64,000 bases of DNA from Blumeriella jaapii (taxonomy: Eukaryota; Ascomycota; Leotiomycetes; Helotiales; Drepanopezizaceae), in the NCBI GenBank assembly GCA_009599575.1, contig VWND01000013.1:930001-994000 (forward strand). Reading direction: 5' to 3'. Under the pieces are notes generated by a model that worked only from the letters and a program-made list of their open reading frames with translations, was not told the DNA's origin and made no database searches. Positions 13,191 through 23,757 of the stretch are shown piece after piece. The stretch's first letter is position 1, and every line of letters begins with the position of its first letter. The translations under genes were made by a program, and so were the position numbers.

Positions 13191-14365
13191 ATGGCGGAAG
13201 TCTCAAAACAGGTCCCAACAGGGGCATCAGTAAGCTCCCTAGAAGCCGCTCTCGAAGCACAGAAGTATCTCGAATCCCGCCTCGGCACAATCACTGACGC
13301 CCCCTCTTTCCGCTCGATTCCAATAATCGACCTCACGAAAACCTTCACCACTTCTCTTGCCGACAAACAAGTTGTGGCCTTGGAAATCAACGAGGCTTGC
13401 ACGAAAGTTGGGTTTTTCTACATAATAGGACATGGAGTTCCAGATGACGTCTGCGATAGTGTGTTGCGGCTTGCGAGAAGGTTCTTCCACGAACTGCCCC
13501 AAGAATCGAAAGAAGAGCTGCACATGAAGAAAAATGAGTACTTTCGGGGTTATGAGCCAGCAGACTCTTCGTCTGTGAATGGCTTCGCAAGCCAAGAGAC
13601 GAAAGAGGCTTTCAACTGGGGGTACGAGTCTGGACTGGATCCGACCGGGGGAGATGGGAAATATGTTGAATTAGATGGGAAGCCGGAATTTGCGGTAAAT
13701 TTGTGGCCGAAGGAATCAGAGCTTCCCGGGTTTTACAAAGGAATTGCAACATATTATGGACATGCAAGTCCGGCGTTCCAAGATTTGATTGCCTCTTCTT
13801 CTAACTCGTGATCAGGTTCTTCAGCTTTCGAGACACTTGTTCCGTCTCTTCGCTCTCTCTTTGGCCCTCCCTGAAGACTATTTCGACCCAATGATGACGC
13901 ATCCGGGGGCTATCGCACGATTGATCCGGTACCCACCAAGCACAAGCCCTCATCCTCTCTCCGAGCTCAACGAGGACGAGGAGATCGGCCTCGGCGCGCA
14001 CTCTGACTACGAATGCTTTACTCTTCTCCTGCAGGACTCAAACCCTGGCCTCGAAGTGCTCAGTCCAGACGGACGATGGGTCAGTGCCGAGCCAGTGAAG
14101 GGGGCCATTGTCGTCAATGTGGCGGACTTCTTGATGCGGTGGACGAACGGCATCTACAAGAGCACTATTCACAGGGTCATTAACAGGACTGACAAGGAGA
14201 GGTACAGTGTTCCGTCCGCTTTTTCTCTCCATCAATTATGATGAGACGGTGGAGACGCTGCCTTCGTGTGTCAGTGAGAGGAACCCATCCAAGTACCCGC
14301 CAATCACGGCTGGAAGGTACGTGCTGGATAGGCTATCATTGACAGTGAAGACCGGCAAGTATTGA
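13191..14365 (+). CDS. 2-oxoglutarate/Fe(II) oxygenase (isopenicillin N synthase-like), apparent frameshift near the end
   Basis: Non-heme iron dioxygenase of the DIOX_N plus 2OG-FeII_Oxy type. The N-terminal domain runs from about residue 42 (IPIIDLTKTF) through GFFYIIGHGVP, the typical DIOX_N signature. The double-stranded beta-helix carries the iron triad: His253 and Asp255 in GAHSDYECF and His310 in STIHRVIN, followed by the 2OG-binding RYS motif (Arg320). Exons are 13191-13763 and 13816-14365. The intron starts with GCAAGT and ends with CAG, a GC-AG intron, and joins YYGH to VLQLSRHLF. After RYSVP the frame changes within a T5 run (14220-14224); the other frame continues SINYDETVETLPSC to the stop at 14365, as expected for the family. 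Substrate unknown; relatives act on diverse small molecules. Confidence 0.85.
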
Positions 14366-16360
14366 ATCGTGTTGTAGTTTTTTGTCAACGTGAAGACAAT
14401 TTTGCAAGTGTGGGAGCTCCTCTGTCTTTTCCTTTGGATCACAAGGGGGCGAACAGCCATCGCATCCTGTTTACTACCTACATTTAGTGACTCAATTGAA
14501 CTATCGCCTCTACAAGTTAAGGAACACATGATAGAAAAGTATGGCTTGAGTACATCGCTTTGAGAATTTATTGATCTGCATCCAATGGAACCGGGTGAAA
14601 TGGAACATGAAGAGTAATGAGACAAGCATCTAGAAACCCAACGTTTTGGAACCATCACTTCGACTTTTTGTTCAATAGTAACACCGAATTACCCAGGTAT
14701 AGTGTGGCTTTTGAAATTTGTGAGCCTCAAGGAAGGTCAGCGAGGCGATGAAAACAAGAAAGCTCTCCGGATAAGCGATCGGACGATTGACTATCAAGAC
14801 AGCTGATGGCTACACCCTATATAATTCGAACGCGACCATGACTAATAGGTTGACCCTACATCAAAGCTGTGTAGTTATAGATAAATAGAATAGAAGGTAT
14901 TGAAGACATGTCACCTGCCGCAAAATTGAGCTAGGCTCGGAGGCTGATAAGCTTCTACACTTTCGATATCCGAATAGTTCAAGCACGTTAGGTAGTATTG
15001 ACATTCAGTGTCTGTATAGAAAATCGAACGGAAATACTCGTCTTTCGGGAAGTAAGCCATCTTGCTAGGGAATTTCATCGTGTTCGGCCCTTAGCTTTGA
15101 AATTAGCTTAACTAAAGCAGACAAAAACAGAAATCCAGAACTTAAGCAGTAGTAACCATTACACAAGAGGCCAACTTTTGAACCTAGCTTAACTGAAGCA
15201 GACAAAAACAGAAATCCAGAACTTAAGCAGTAAAAAACCATTACACAAAAACCCAACTTTGGAACCTAGCTTAGCTGAAGCCGACAAGAACAGAAATCCA
15301 GAACTAAAGCAGTAAAAAACCACTACACAAGAAACCTACTGCAGAAAGCCTTCAACAGGCTCTGCCATCCCTTATCATCTCATCCCGGTTGGAAACGAGA
15401 CGTCCAGGGAGCAAAGCTAGCGGTATTTCTTGATGTCAAAGTCACACTTTCTTCCGCCTTTGATCCCAGGCGCAATGGCACAGTACAGTACTGGACCTCC
15501 CGAAATCCCGTCTTTCCTCGGCCAGGCCAGTTCAGTTAAACATGCTGCACACTTTGAGGCGGCGCGGCGTGACGACCGGACACATACATAAGCTAAAGTT
15601 CTACCCAACACCACTCAGGCATCTCGACATACCTGCAGCTCTCGAGGAGCAGAAGGGAGAGAGGAATGAGAGACTTACCAAAACGCCGGCCCAGTCTGGG
15701 TGTCACTAGTGGTGATGGTTTGCCAGGCCCTGCGATGAACTCGTTGCGATTCTTCCACGTCCGCGCAGCGTAGAAAGCATTTCTACCCGAACAAGACCAG
15801 ATGCTATACTGAACTAGTAGTTACCGGAAGAGGTTTCGTTCGCATGTCGCTTTGACTTTCTCATTCATTGGAATCAGAGCGAAGCGCAATGCGCTTGCTT
15901 GCTTGCTGTACGTCTCCAGAACTCTCTCGAGAGGCTTCGTTAGACTTTCCCCCGCCTTGTCACTGCCGACGACAGATCGTGCTTGTACCACGATGCGTAT
16001 GAAGGCTAAATTGATACCTTATGATAACGACCTGTGCTCATCTCAGCTGCGGAAGCCGTTCGTGAATATGTCGAGGCGTTGCTGTCGCCGTTGCGGCGTC
16101 TGCGCCCCTTGAGTTCGCCAACCCGGTCACGGACGGCACTAACGTATTTTCTGGTGCCCCCAAGGTCGGCTCTGCACGCGCTGGAAAGCAGCACTCTGTT
16201 ACCCTTCACATCGACCTTCTTGTCTTCAACCGTGCTATGGCATCGACGCTCTTCTCTGGCCGTGGACCCCAGAACACTCCGACTCTACGGTAACGGTCAC
16301 GACACGGGCACCGCGCCGACGATGAAACTCTAGATACGAGACGGGCAGACGGGAGCAAGG
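14366..16360. other. Intergenic region with an ~82-bp tandem repeat
   Basis: About 2 kb with no recognisable coding sequence. It contains the three-copy repeat at 15100-15345 and one TACTG/CAGTA site near 15481. The 300 bp before 16361 should include the promoter of the Uds1 gene; it is GC-richer than the rest. Confidence 0.5.
15100..15345. repeat. Three-copy tandem repeat, unit about 82 bp
   Basis: Three head-to-tail copies begin near 15100, 15182 and 15264. Each contains TTAGCTTAACTGAAGCAGAC-like sequence, then AACAGAAATCCAGAAC, then AAGCAGTA and CCATTACACAAGA-like blocks. The first two copies are most alike; the third has more substitutions. It is not coding and has no palindromic ends. 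Confidence 0.85.
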
Positions 16361-19287
16361 ATGAGCGCGGCGTCGCCTCGAGGCAAGGCATTGCCGCCGC
16401 GGCCGACGCAGGATCTGGGAAATGGCGGCCAAGAAGCCTACGGAAGCACGCACAAAGAGAATATGGACCCGAGGAATTCGAGCTCAGCGACACGGAACGC
16501 GAGGATGGAGCCCCCGCCAGCCAGTGGGAAGACCGTCTTAGAGGGCTATAGGAACAGCATCATGGATGGCGTCGAGGAGAAGCCGCGATACAACCCCGTA
16601 AGTGTGGGCTGGCTGGGAAGGATGGATGCGCTACAGGAAGCTGACGGGTCTGGACAGCTGAATCCTACGCGACCGCAGAGCTCGACCCTGCTCAATGTCA
16701 ATGACTCGATCCAGATCCATTTGCTGGTCGAAACTGCGCTGGGCGATAGCAAGGAGTTCGAGATCCTGTCCCAGGAGGAGGTTGACGACCTCAAAAAACA
16801 ATGCCGCATACTTGCCCAGCGAATCGAGCAGACGCGCCAGAGTCTCACGATACAGACCAAGTACCGGGATGCCGCGAATTCGATGGCGAAGCTGTACATG
16901 TCCTCCGATAAAAAGAAAAGCTTCGATGGCCAGGATGGGACCAGGCGGAGCATCTTCGGGCACGCCCGCAATAGAAGCGACTCGGTAAAGGAAGCAGACC
17001 AAGAACGAGTGGCGAGCGAGAAGAAGTGCGAGGATCTGGCTTTGGAGCTGTGGAACTTGGAGAAGCGCCTGATGGATGACCACAGCAGGCTGCTAAAGCA
17101 CACGGCAGGCATACTGCAAATGACGCATAAAGGACCGAAAAAGGTGTCGAAAGAACAGGAGGGGGCCCAGCAACAAGGAATTCCGGGCAGCCCGGAGAGC
17201 ATGTATACCTATTCGAACGCGAGGAACAGCGTGGATCAATTCAATGACGAGTTTTTCTTCGACGAAAGGAGCCTCTACAGAGCCGCGGATCGCTTGGATG
17301 GATTTGGCATCATGGAGGGACGATCTCTCATCGCAGTCTACAGGTCCGTCAAAGGACCTGATGCAGATGATATCAAACACGGAGCAAAAACTGGAAGACC
17401 TAAACAGCCGGTTACGGGAAGTCATCATCAGGGCGAATCCGGATCGTGAAACAACCTACAGTGCTCCTCCTCGTAAAGGAGCATCCCTAGATTCTGGTGC
17501 AACGCTGCAAAGTCATTTGGAATACTTAGAACGGGGTATCGTGACTATCGACCAGGAGAATGGCGCACAGTCGGCAAGAGTACAGCAACAATCAGAAGCC
17601 GCGATGGAGCAAACACTCCAGGAACTGAACAACGGAGTTCGCAATATTCTCTTGACGTATAACCCCAGTAGACCCGAACCACCGCAGCTCACCGGCAATG
17701 GCTTGAACGACCAATTAAGATATTTTCAGGATATCATTGGCGCCGTGGCAACTGAGCTGTCCAGTGCATCAAGCACGGCGACCAAGAGTGCAGGCAACCA
17801 GGGTAATCTGGAGCAAATGGAGACGGTTATGATGGGACTCTGGGAACTCATCCAATCGGGGGAACAAGACCAACGGCAACGTAAAGCAGATCGGAGGAGA
17901 ACACGGACCGCTCAAAATATGCCGGACGACGAAGATGATTCGCCTGACGACGATAGTGAACTGAACGAAAACTTCACACTCCAAGGCTTCTCTTCCATGG
18001 TGCAATGGCTGTATAGTCAGGCGACACGACTCAAGGACCAGAAGAAGGTGCTGCAGCGACAGATCAAGCAACAGCGAGAGTTAAACAGCAAGTCAGATGA
18101 AACGAAGGACGCCGAGATGGCGCAGAAGGTCGAAGAACTACGGAGGACACAGGACCTTCTGACACGAACCGAAGCGAACGCTCATGACGTTCGACGGCAA
18201 TTGAGCGACATGATGGAGAAGCTCGAAGACCAAAACAACCAACATCTCATGCGGGAGCAAGCTCGATCCGTTGGTGAATCGGCTACTGTGAAGCAAGCTC
18301 AGGAGGAACTCAATCGCAGCAACCTAAAGCTGCAGCAAATAGAGCAAGAGCTCAACGCTCGTACCCAGGCGATTCGACAAGTAGAAGATGAGCTAGATAG
18401 TCGCAATCGGACGATTGCTGATCTCGAAGAAAAGTTACAGGACATGAAAGATGATCAAGCTATCGGCAACGCAGAATTGCAAAGCAAAATCGCGGGCTCG
18501 GAGTCCAAGATCGCTTCTTTGACGCAAGAATTGGCTGCAGCCGCAACTGCTAAAGCACTGACGGAACAAAGCTTTGAAGAGAAGCAGAAGGCGATTGATG
18601 CCAAGGAGAAAGAGATGGAGGACATGAACATGGAAATTGCCGAACTGCGTACCGAAGTCACAATCGCAAGGGCCGAACTCGATGGCGCTTACGGATCTAG
18701 AGCCCAGCGCGCAGCACAGGTTGCCGCTAACCCAGCGATTCAGAAGGAGATCGATACGCTTACACAGCGCAATGCCTCTCTCGCCGCCGAGATCGCCGTC
18801 TTGCAAAACAAAGCGACGGTGAACCCCGAGTCTGATGCCAAGATGGCGACGCTGAAAAAGGAGCTTGAGGAAACGATCGAGGAGTTTGAGCAGATGACCA
18901 AAGCGAGCATCGAGTGGGAAAAGGAACGCGAGTCCTTGGAAGGCACCATTGATACGCTGCGAGATGAGAGGGAGAGCCTCGAGGCGCAGTTGAGAGACGA
19001 GAAGGTTAGGTGGCTGGGTATGACGAGTCCGAGTCACGATGGCACGATGGTGCCTGCGACGACGAGCACGACGGTGCTGAGGAACGAGTTCAAGAAGATG
19101 ATGAGAGACACGAGAGCCGAGAGTCTGAAGGCTCTGAGGGTACGTGACCATTCTCAATTCCCTCTCATTTACTACTTGGTCTTCACAGGCTAACGGACCA
19201 CAGGCCGAGCAAGCAGAACGCCGCCGCCTCGAAGAAGAGTTGAGGGCTCTTAAGAAAACGCATGGACTGGTCAGGCTAGGGGCTTAG
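16361..19287 (+). CDS. Uds1 (up-regulated during septation) domain coiled-coil protein, apparent frameshift
   Basis: A long fungal protein of about 953 residues with an Uds1 domain (Pfam Uds1 family, named after a fission-yeast septation protein). The domain lies in the N-terminal third: FEILSQEEVDDLKKQCRILA through MAKLYMSSDKK and on to the conserved ELWNLEKRL region. The remainder is heptad-rich coiled coil (about residues 500-900, rich in Glu, Gln, Lys, Leu) with an acidic patch DDEDDSPDDDSE. Start at MSAASPRGKALPPRP. Exons 16361-19139 and 19204-19287; the second adds AEQAERRRLEEELRALKK and ends at LGA. The frame changes at a GGG run (17317-17319): dropping one G joins LDGFGIME to DDLSSQSTGPS and restores a single frame. 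Probable role in cell division or septum/cytoskeletal organisation, inferred from the family. Confidence 0.8.
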
Positions 19288-20316
19288 TCAGAGACTAGGT
19301 TTCTGCGCAGGTTTTCCTGAGGGAAAGATAACAGCTTGTTGGAGGATTATGATATACATGACTGCTTGCTTGCGAGCTTTGGTTCTGGGTTACGAGACGA
19401 GGTCTCTCTTTCTCTTTGGGTGTCTTGGATCGGAAAAGACGTTCAAGGTGGCGATTGGGGCATGTCAGGTTTGTGCATTTCTTGTATATAGTATGTATGC
19501 TTGGGGTTATTTTGAACCAGGGTGCAAAGGCCTGATGATGAGGGCTGAGAGACATGGATAGATAGGCTGCATTTTGGAGAGAAGGGTTCGGGTGAAGGTA
19601 GGGCAGGAATAAGATGATGGATCAAATAAAAATATTTTCTTGCTAGTCGGTGATATCATAACGGCCTTGACTATGTGTTTACATGCTTCTGTCGTTCAAT
19701 ACAGTCAGTACCTACATACATTTTCGTAGTAGAGCTAGTGAGGTAGGTAAACAATGGAAAGGGGTAGCGAGGTTCATCGAATGGGATTGATCGCCAAACT
19801 TGGAAATTGGACGATGTTTACAATCGTTTTATGAGATTGCGACCAAGCAAATTGTTGGAAAACAGTTAAGGATCGAAAATCCGATAGTCCGATAATTTGA
19901 GAGCATTTCCACTTAGCACAAATAAGTATCGAAAACTCGATAATCCGATCATCTGATAATTTGAGAGCAATTCTACTTAGTACAAATCAGTATCGAAAAT
20001 CCAATAAACCGACCTTCCGATAATTTGAAAGCGTTTCCGCTAAGCCCAATAAAAAAGGATGGTGGTTCTGTTTCTTAGCCTTGTGACCTTCGTCGAATAA
20101 GGTACGGTAAAGTAAATAATCTCCATTTGGTTTGGCTTGTTTTCTGGCCCTTGTTCCGAGGCTGACCAAGTGTGTGCATGCTGACCAGCAGTTTAATCAG
20201 CTTCACATAATCAACGCGGCTGTGGTTCTGACTCTTCAGTTATCATCTGGCTTTCCTAAGTAGAACTGTTCTTTCGCATCCTAAGAATTTTCCTACCCAG
20301 ACTTTAGGTATTCCCT
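19288..20316. other. Intergenic region with short tandem repeat
   Basis: About 1 kb between two plus-strand genes. It holds the 3' end of the Uds1 gene, a three-copy repeat (19871-20050) and the probable pirin promoter. No gene recognised. Confidence 0.5.
19871..20050. repeat. Three-copy imperfect tandem repeat, unit about 56-64 bp
   Basis: Copies start near 19871, 19927 and 19991. Each begins TATCGAAAATCCGATA-like, continues with short CCGAT/CGATAA blocks and TAATTTGAGAGC, and ends CACTTAGCACAAAT-like. Copies differ by substitutions and a short length change, so the array is old. The inner TCGAAAA/CGAT elements give it weak self-complementarity. Confidence 0.8.
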
Positions 20317-22164
20317 ATGAACAACGTTCTTTTGCTGTTTTTCTCGCTCATCGCCGCACTGTTTTCAGTTGCATTCAAAGATTCAATCGCCACTGCTGTT
20401 GAACAGTATTTCGACTTCAACACCACGTCTTTCACGGGACGGCCTCTCTTCCCACCCAGCGCGGTCTACGAAGTACCAGCAGCAGCCAACATGACTGTCG
20501 TACGAGCAATCCGCAAGGCGTTTCTGGCTGTCGAACAAGCAGAGGGCGCAGGAGCGCGCGTTCGACGCTCGATCGGCACACCACAACTGCGCAACTTCTC
20601 CCCCTTCCTTATGCTCGACCACTTCACGATCAAGCCGGGAGCTGGCTTCCCCGATCACCCTCACCGCGGCCAGGAGACCATCACGTACCTGCTCGAGGGC
20701 GCCGTCGACCACGAGGACTTCGCCGGCAACGCGGGCACCATCGAAGCGGGACCTCCAGTTCATGACGGCCGGCAAGGGCATCATGCACGCCGAGATGCCG
20801 CGGCAGAACGCCGACGGCTCCGCCAACGTCGGCATGCAGCTGTGGGTTGACCTGCCGGAGGCGCTGAAGCAGTGCGAGCCGCGATACCGCGATCTCCGCG
20901 CCTCGGAAATCCCGAGCGTGGATGTCGACGACGGAAAGGTGCACATCAAGGTCATCTCGGGACAGAGCCACGGCATCGACAGCGTCAAGGAGCTCGCGTA
21001 CACGCCGGTCTGGATCCTGGATGTGGAGATCAAGCCTGGTGGAAAGGTCACCCAGAATCTCCCGGAGGGCTGGAATGCTTTCGCTTACACTTTGAGCGGA
21101 AGCACATCCTTTGGCGCAGGCGACGACAAAACACTTGTTGCGCAGTTTCATAACGTCGTCTTCGAACAGGAGGGCGACGAGGTGTACGCCGAAGTTGGCG
21201 AGTCGGCAAAAGACAATGGACGTTTCTGTGAGTTGTGTTTGGTTGCTTGCAAGCCTCTCTCCCCGCCTTGTATCTTTCACCCGACCAGGACAGCAAAATC
21301 TTCTCCGAGTAGTACTGTATGTAGTATGCAGAAAGGAAAAAAAAGATCCCGGTTCAAGGAACTGTCCAGCACGTATCGCCTAGACTGGTCTGATCTTTCT
21401 GTTCTTCATACTTGCTGTCTGTTCCGTCAAACGGCTTCAGGTTTCGGCCCAAAAAACGACAAATTAAAGAAAAAAACACGCGAATGAAGAAAAAGAGATG
21501 AAGTGCAAAAAATTCCCAAGATTGGCTGGCGTTCGTTCATTCCCGGCCTTCAAAAACCCTCAACGAAGCAAAAAAAGAATTTAGTGCGTTCGCCGGGAAT
21601 CGGACCCGGGGCTCATCGAAACTTTGAACTCTACTGATTGCTCAGAAGATGGCAACGATGAATTTTACCACTAAACCACAAACGCTTCTAATTCATTTGT
21701 TGAACTGAAGATGTGATGTCCAACAATAATGGCTATTTTGTTGATAGCAAAAGTCTGTGGATATGGTTGGCCAATAGGAACTATCCATGCAGATGCAAGG
21801 GTCTTTACATGGACCCGCTAGTCCCTTCTACTCCTTAATCGGGAGGAGAATCGAGTGACTTTTGAAAGCACTTTCCTTCCGGTTCAAAATCATTTACTCA
21901 CACACAACACCTATCGGGCCATAATCAGGCCGTGTCCATCCTCCATTTTGTTTTCTGTACTGGATGGCAAATGCTAACATTGTCCTATGTACAGTCCTCG
22001 TGGCCGGTCTCCCTCTTGACCAGAAGGTCGTCCAGTACGGCCCCTTTGTGCTTACCACGCAAGACGAGGTCTACCAAGCGCTGATGGACTTCCAAACCCA
22101 CTCGAACGGTTTCGAGCGCGCGGAGGGATGGCAGAGCAAGATTGGCAAGAGCATGGCTCGCTGA
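20317..22164 (+). CDS. Pirin-family cupin protein with N-terminal extension, apparent frameshift
   Basis: Bicupin of the pirin family; relatives are iron-binding nuclear regulators or quercetin 2,3-dioxygenases. Core begins RAIRKAFLAVEQAEGAGARV; metal ligands are the two His of DHPHRGQET and the His and Glu of GIMHAEMP. The C-terminal cupin ends LVAGLPLDQKVVQYGPFVL and the protein stops at GKSMAR. The frame breaks near 20748-20752: IEAG in one frame continues as DLQFMTAGKG in another, with two bases apparently missing beside a GGG run. Exons 20317-21227 and 21995-22164; the 767-nt intron is far longer than others here. The first start gives 58 extra residues with a hydrophobic segment (VLLLFFSLIAALFSVAF), like a signal peptide or anchor; the Met at 20491 (MTVVRAIRK) gives a normal cytosolic or nuclear pirin. 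Which start is used is open. Confidence 0.85.
21570..21576 (-). terminator. Pol III T-run terminator for tRNA-Gly
   Basis: A run of seven T on the minus strand starts nine bases after the tRNA 3' end, the usual RNA polymerase III stop signal. Confidence 0.75.
21586..21685 (-). tRNA. tRNA-Gly(GCC) with intron, inside a pirin intron
   Basis: Read on the minus strand, GCGTTTG (acceptor) pairs with CGAACGC at the end (one G-U). The D-arm region TGGTTTAGTGG matches the A box. The anticodon stem CATCG pairs with CGATG; the loop TTGCCAT gives anticodon GCC. An insert of about 30 nt sits one base 3' of the anticodon, the standard place for a eukaryotic tRNA intron. The T stem is CCGGG/CCCGG, but the loop reads TCCGATT, so position 55 is C instead of T, also changing the B box. 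Seven T residues lie downstream (plus-strand A-run 21570-21576), a good Pol III terminator. It lies antisense within the pirin intron 21228-21994. Confidence 0.88.
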
Positions 22165-23757
22165 GTTCGGTCGCGGGAGGAAAGTTCGTGGGCTACCTTG
22201 TGCGTGCCCTTTGGCTTAAGGGGCGAGATGGTATTCTGTATCAGAGATTGACTGGTGGTGATTGAGGCCTGGTGAAAGCATGAACGCATTAGGTCCTTAT
22301 GGATTGGCTACACCCTACGTATCGAGGTTGGTAGTAGGTTTCCGCGCTCAGCTCGAAGGCATCATCCGCATCTTCCCTCTTCCTTTTCCTTAGCGAAACC
22401 GACCTCGCCCAGAGAGGCTGGCTACCTATGTACACCACATCTACGCACAAGAGTAATCGGCGGCCGCTCGCTTGCCAGTCGTCATGCGATCTGTAGCGTA
22501 GTGGACCACGGTACAGACGTAGTTCCCATTCCGACACTTGCAGCTTTTCTCTCTTTGTGGATTTCTGATCAAAAGGAACAAAACAATACCTTGAAGCTCC
22601 AACGTGAAATCTTTTTGAAAGTTCAATTATTTTGTCGATCACACGATTGGTCGGTCGGCTTGTGTTAGCGAAGTGAAGGGTTAAGCGAAAAGAGCGTGGT
22701 AGAATCGACTGAAGAATCAGCTGAACGCAGAATGCAGACTGATATGCCCCTCTGGCAGTCTTCACTTTTGTCGGTTCGTAAAAAGTCAACACAAGAACCA
22801 AGAAGGGATGGTTTTATAAATGTGTGTCGGGGTACGTCTGCAACGTAGGAATCCCATCGAAAACCAACGGAGTCCGGTGTCTGGGTAAGAGTTGCAAATG
22901 CCGAATGTACCAAGCCGAGTTGAGATTGTATTATTCAGAGCATCGCAGCTAAAATTACGTGCTCGTCTCACATCCGGACATTAGGAGTAGAGACCAGCAT
23001 TCTGGAGTATCAGGATTTCGACTGTCGATACCATGAAAAGTGCATGTTTCTTCCCTATCCTTTGTCCACCTCGGCCCAGACCATAGGTTCTCTGGCGGCC
23101 TTTCTGAAATGAAAGAAAAACCAATGCAATACAAACTTGTATCCGAGTATTTAAAAGAGTGTAAATCGTGCTGGAAAATGACGGGCTTAATCAGATCAAT
23201 TGCCTGTCCAGCACTTCCTAATTATCCTCGTCAGTAGAGATAGCCCCATACACACCTGCTACTTGATCCCTTCTACAGTACTTACTCCCCAGTCGGCCCG
23301 GCTTATCTCAGTGTCACAGGGGGGACGAATTGGGAATATCCGCTTGAACAAACGAATGAGAGAAGTTGGGATTCTTCTTCTGTGGGGAAATAAAGTGTTT
23401 TCGCTTAATAGACACCCACTCCCTCTCGCTAACTTCTCCCACGCCCCCTGATGGATAAAGTACCCTCTGGCCGTCATCCCGCCCTTCCACAATTCTGTAC
23501 ATACTTCACACTCCCTCTCGCCACTAGACGCTTTCCCACACTTAGCCTCCACCCAGGGAAATGCCACCAACGAGATGTGATGACTTCAGCATTCAATTGA
23601 GCCATAACCGCTGGCGGGTGGCGGCGCTGCCAACGATCAGTATAAAACGCGGATTGTTCTGCAGCTTACAGTCCGTTGACAGACCCGCGACTTTTCTTTC
23701 TCTACGTTCTTCTGTACAATTGCTGTACTGAGTTACTCCTCCTGTCTTTATCTCAAG
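22165..23757. other. Intergenic region upstream of PhyH gene
   Basis: About 1.6 kb between two plus-strand genes. No conserved frame found on either strand. The last 120 bp hold the core promoter of the next gene. The rest is ordinary mixed sequence without repeats. Confidence 0.5.
23641..23648 (+). promoter_or_regulatory. TATA box of the PhyH-like gene
   Basis: TATAAAAC lies 117 bp before the ATG at 23758, at a reasonable distance for a fungal core promoter with a leader of about 80-90 nt. A pyrimidine-rich stretch follows it, as is common before fungal starts. Confidence 0.6.
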
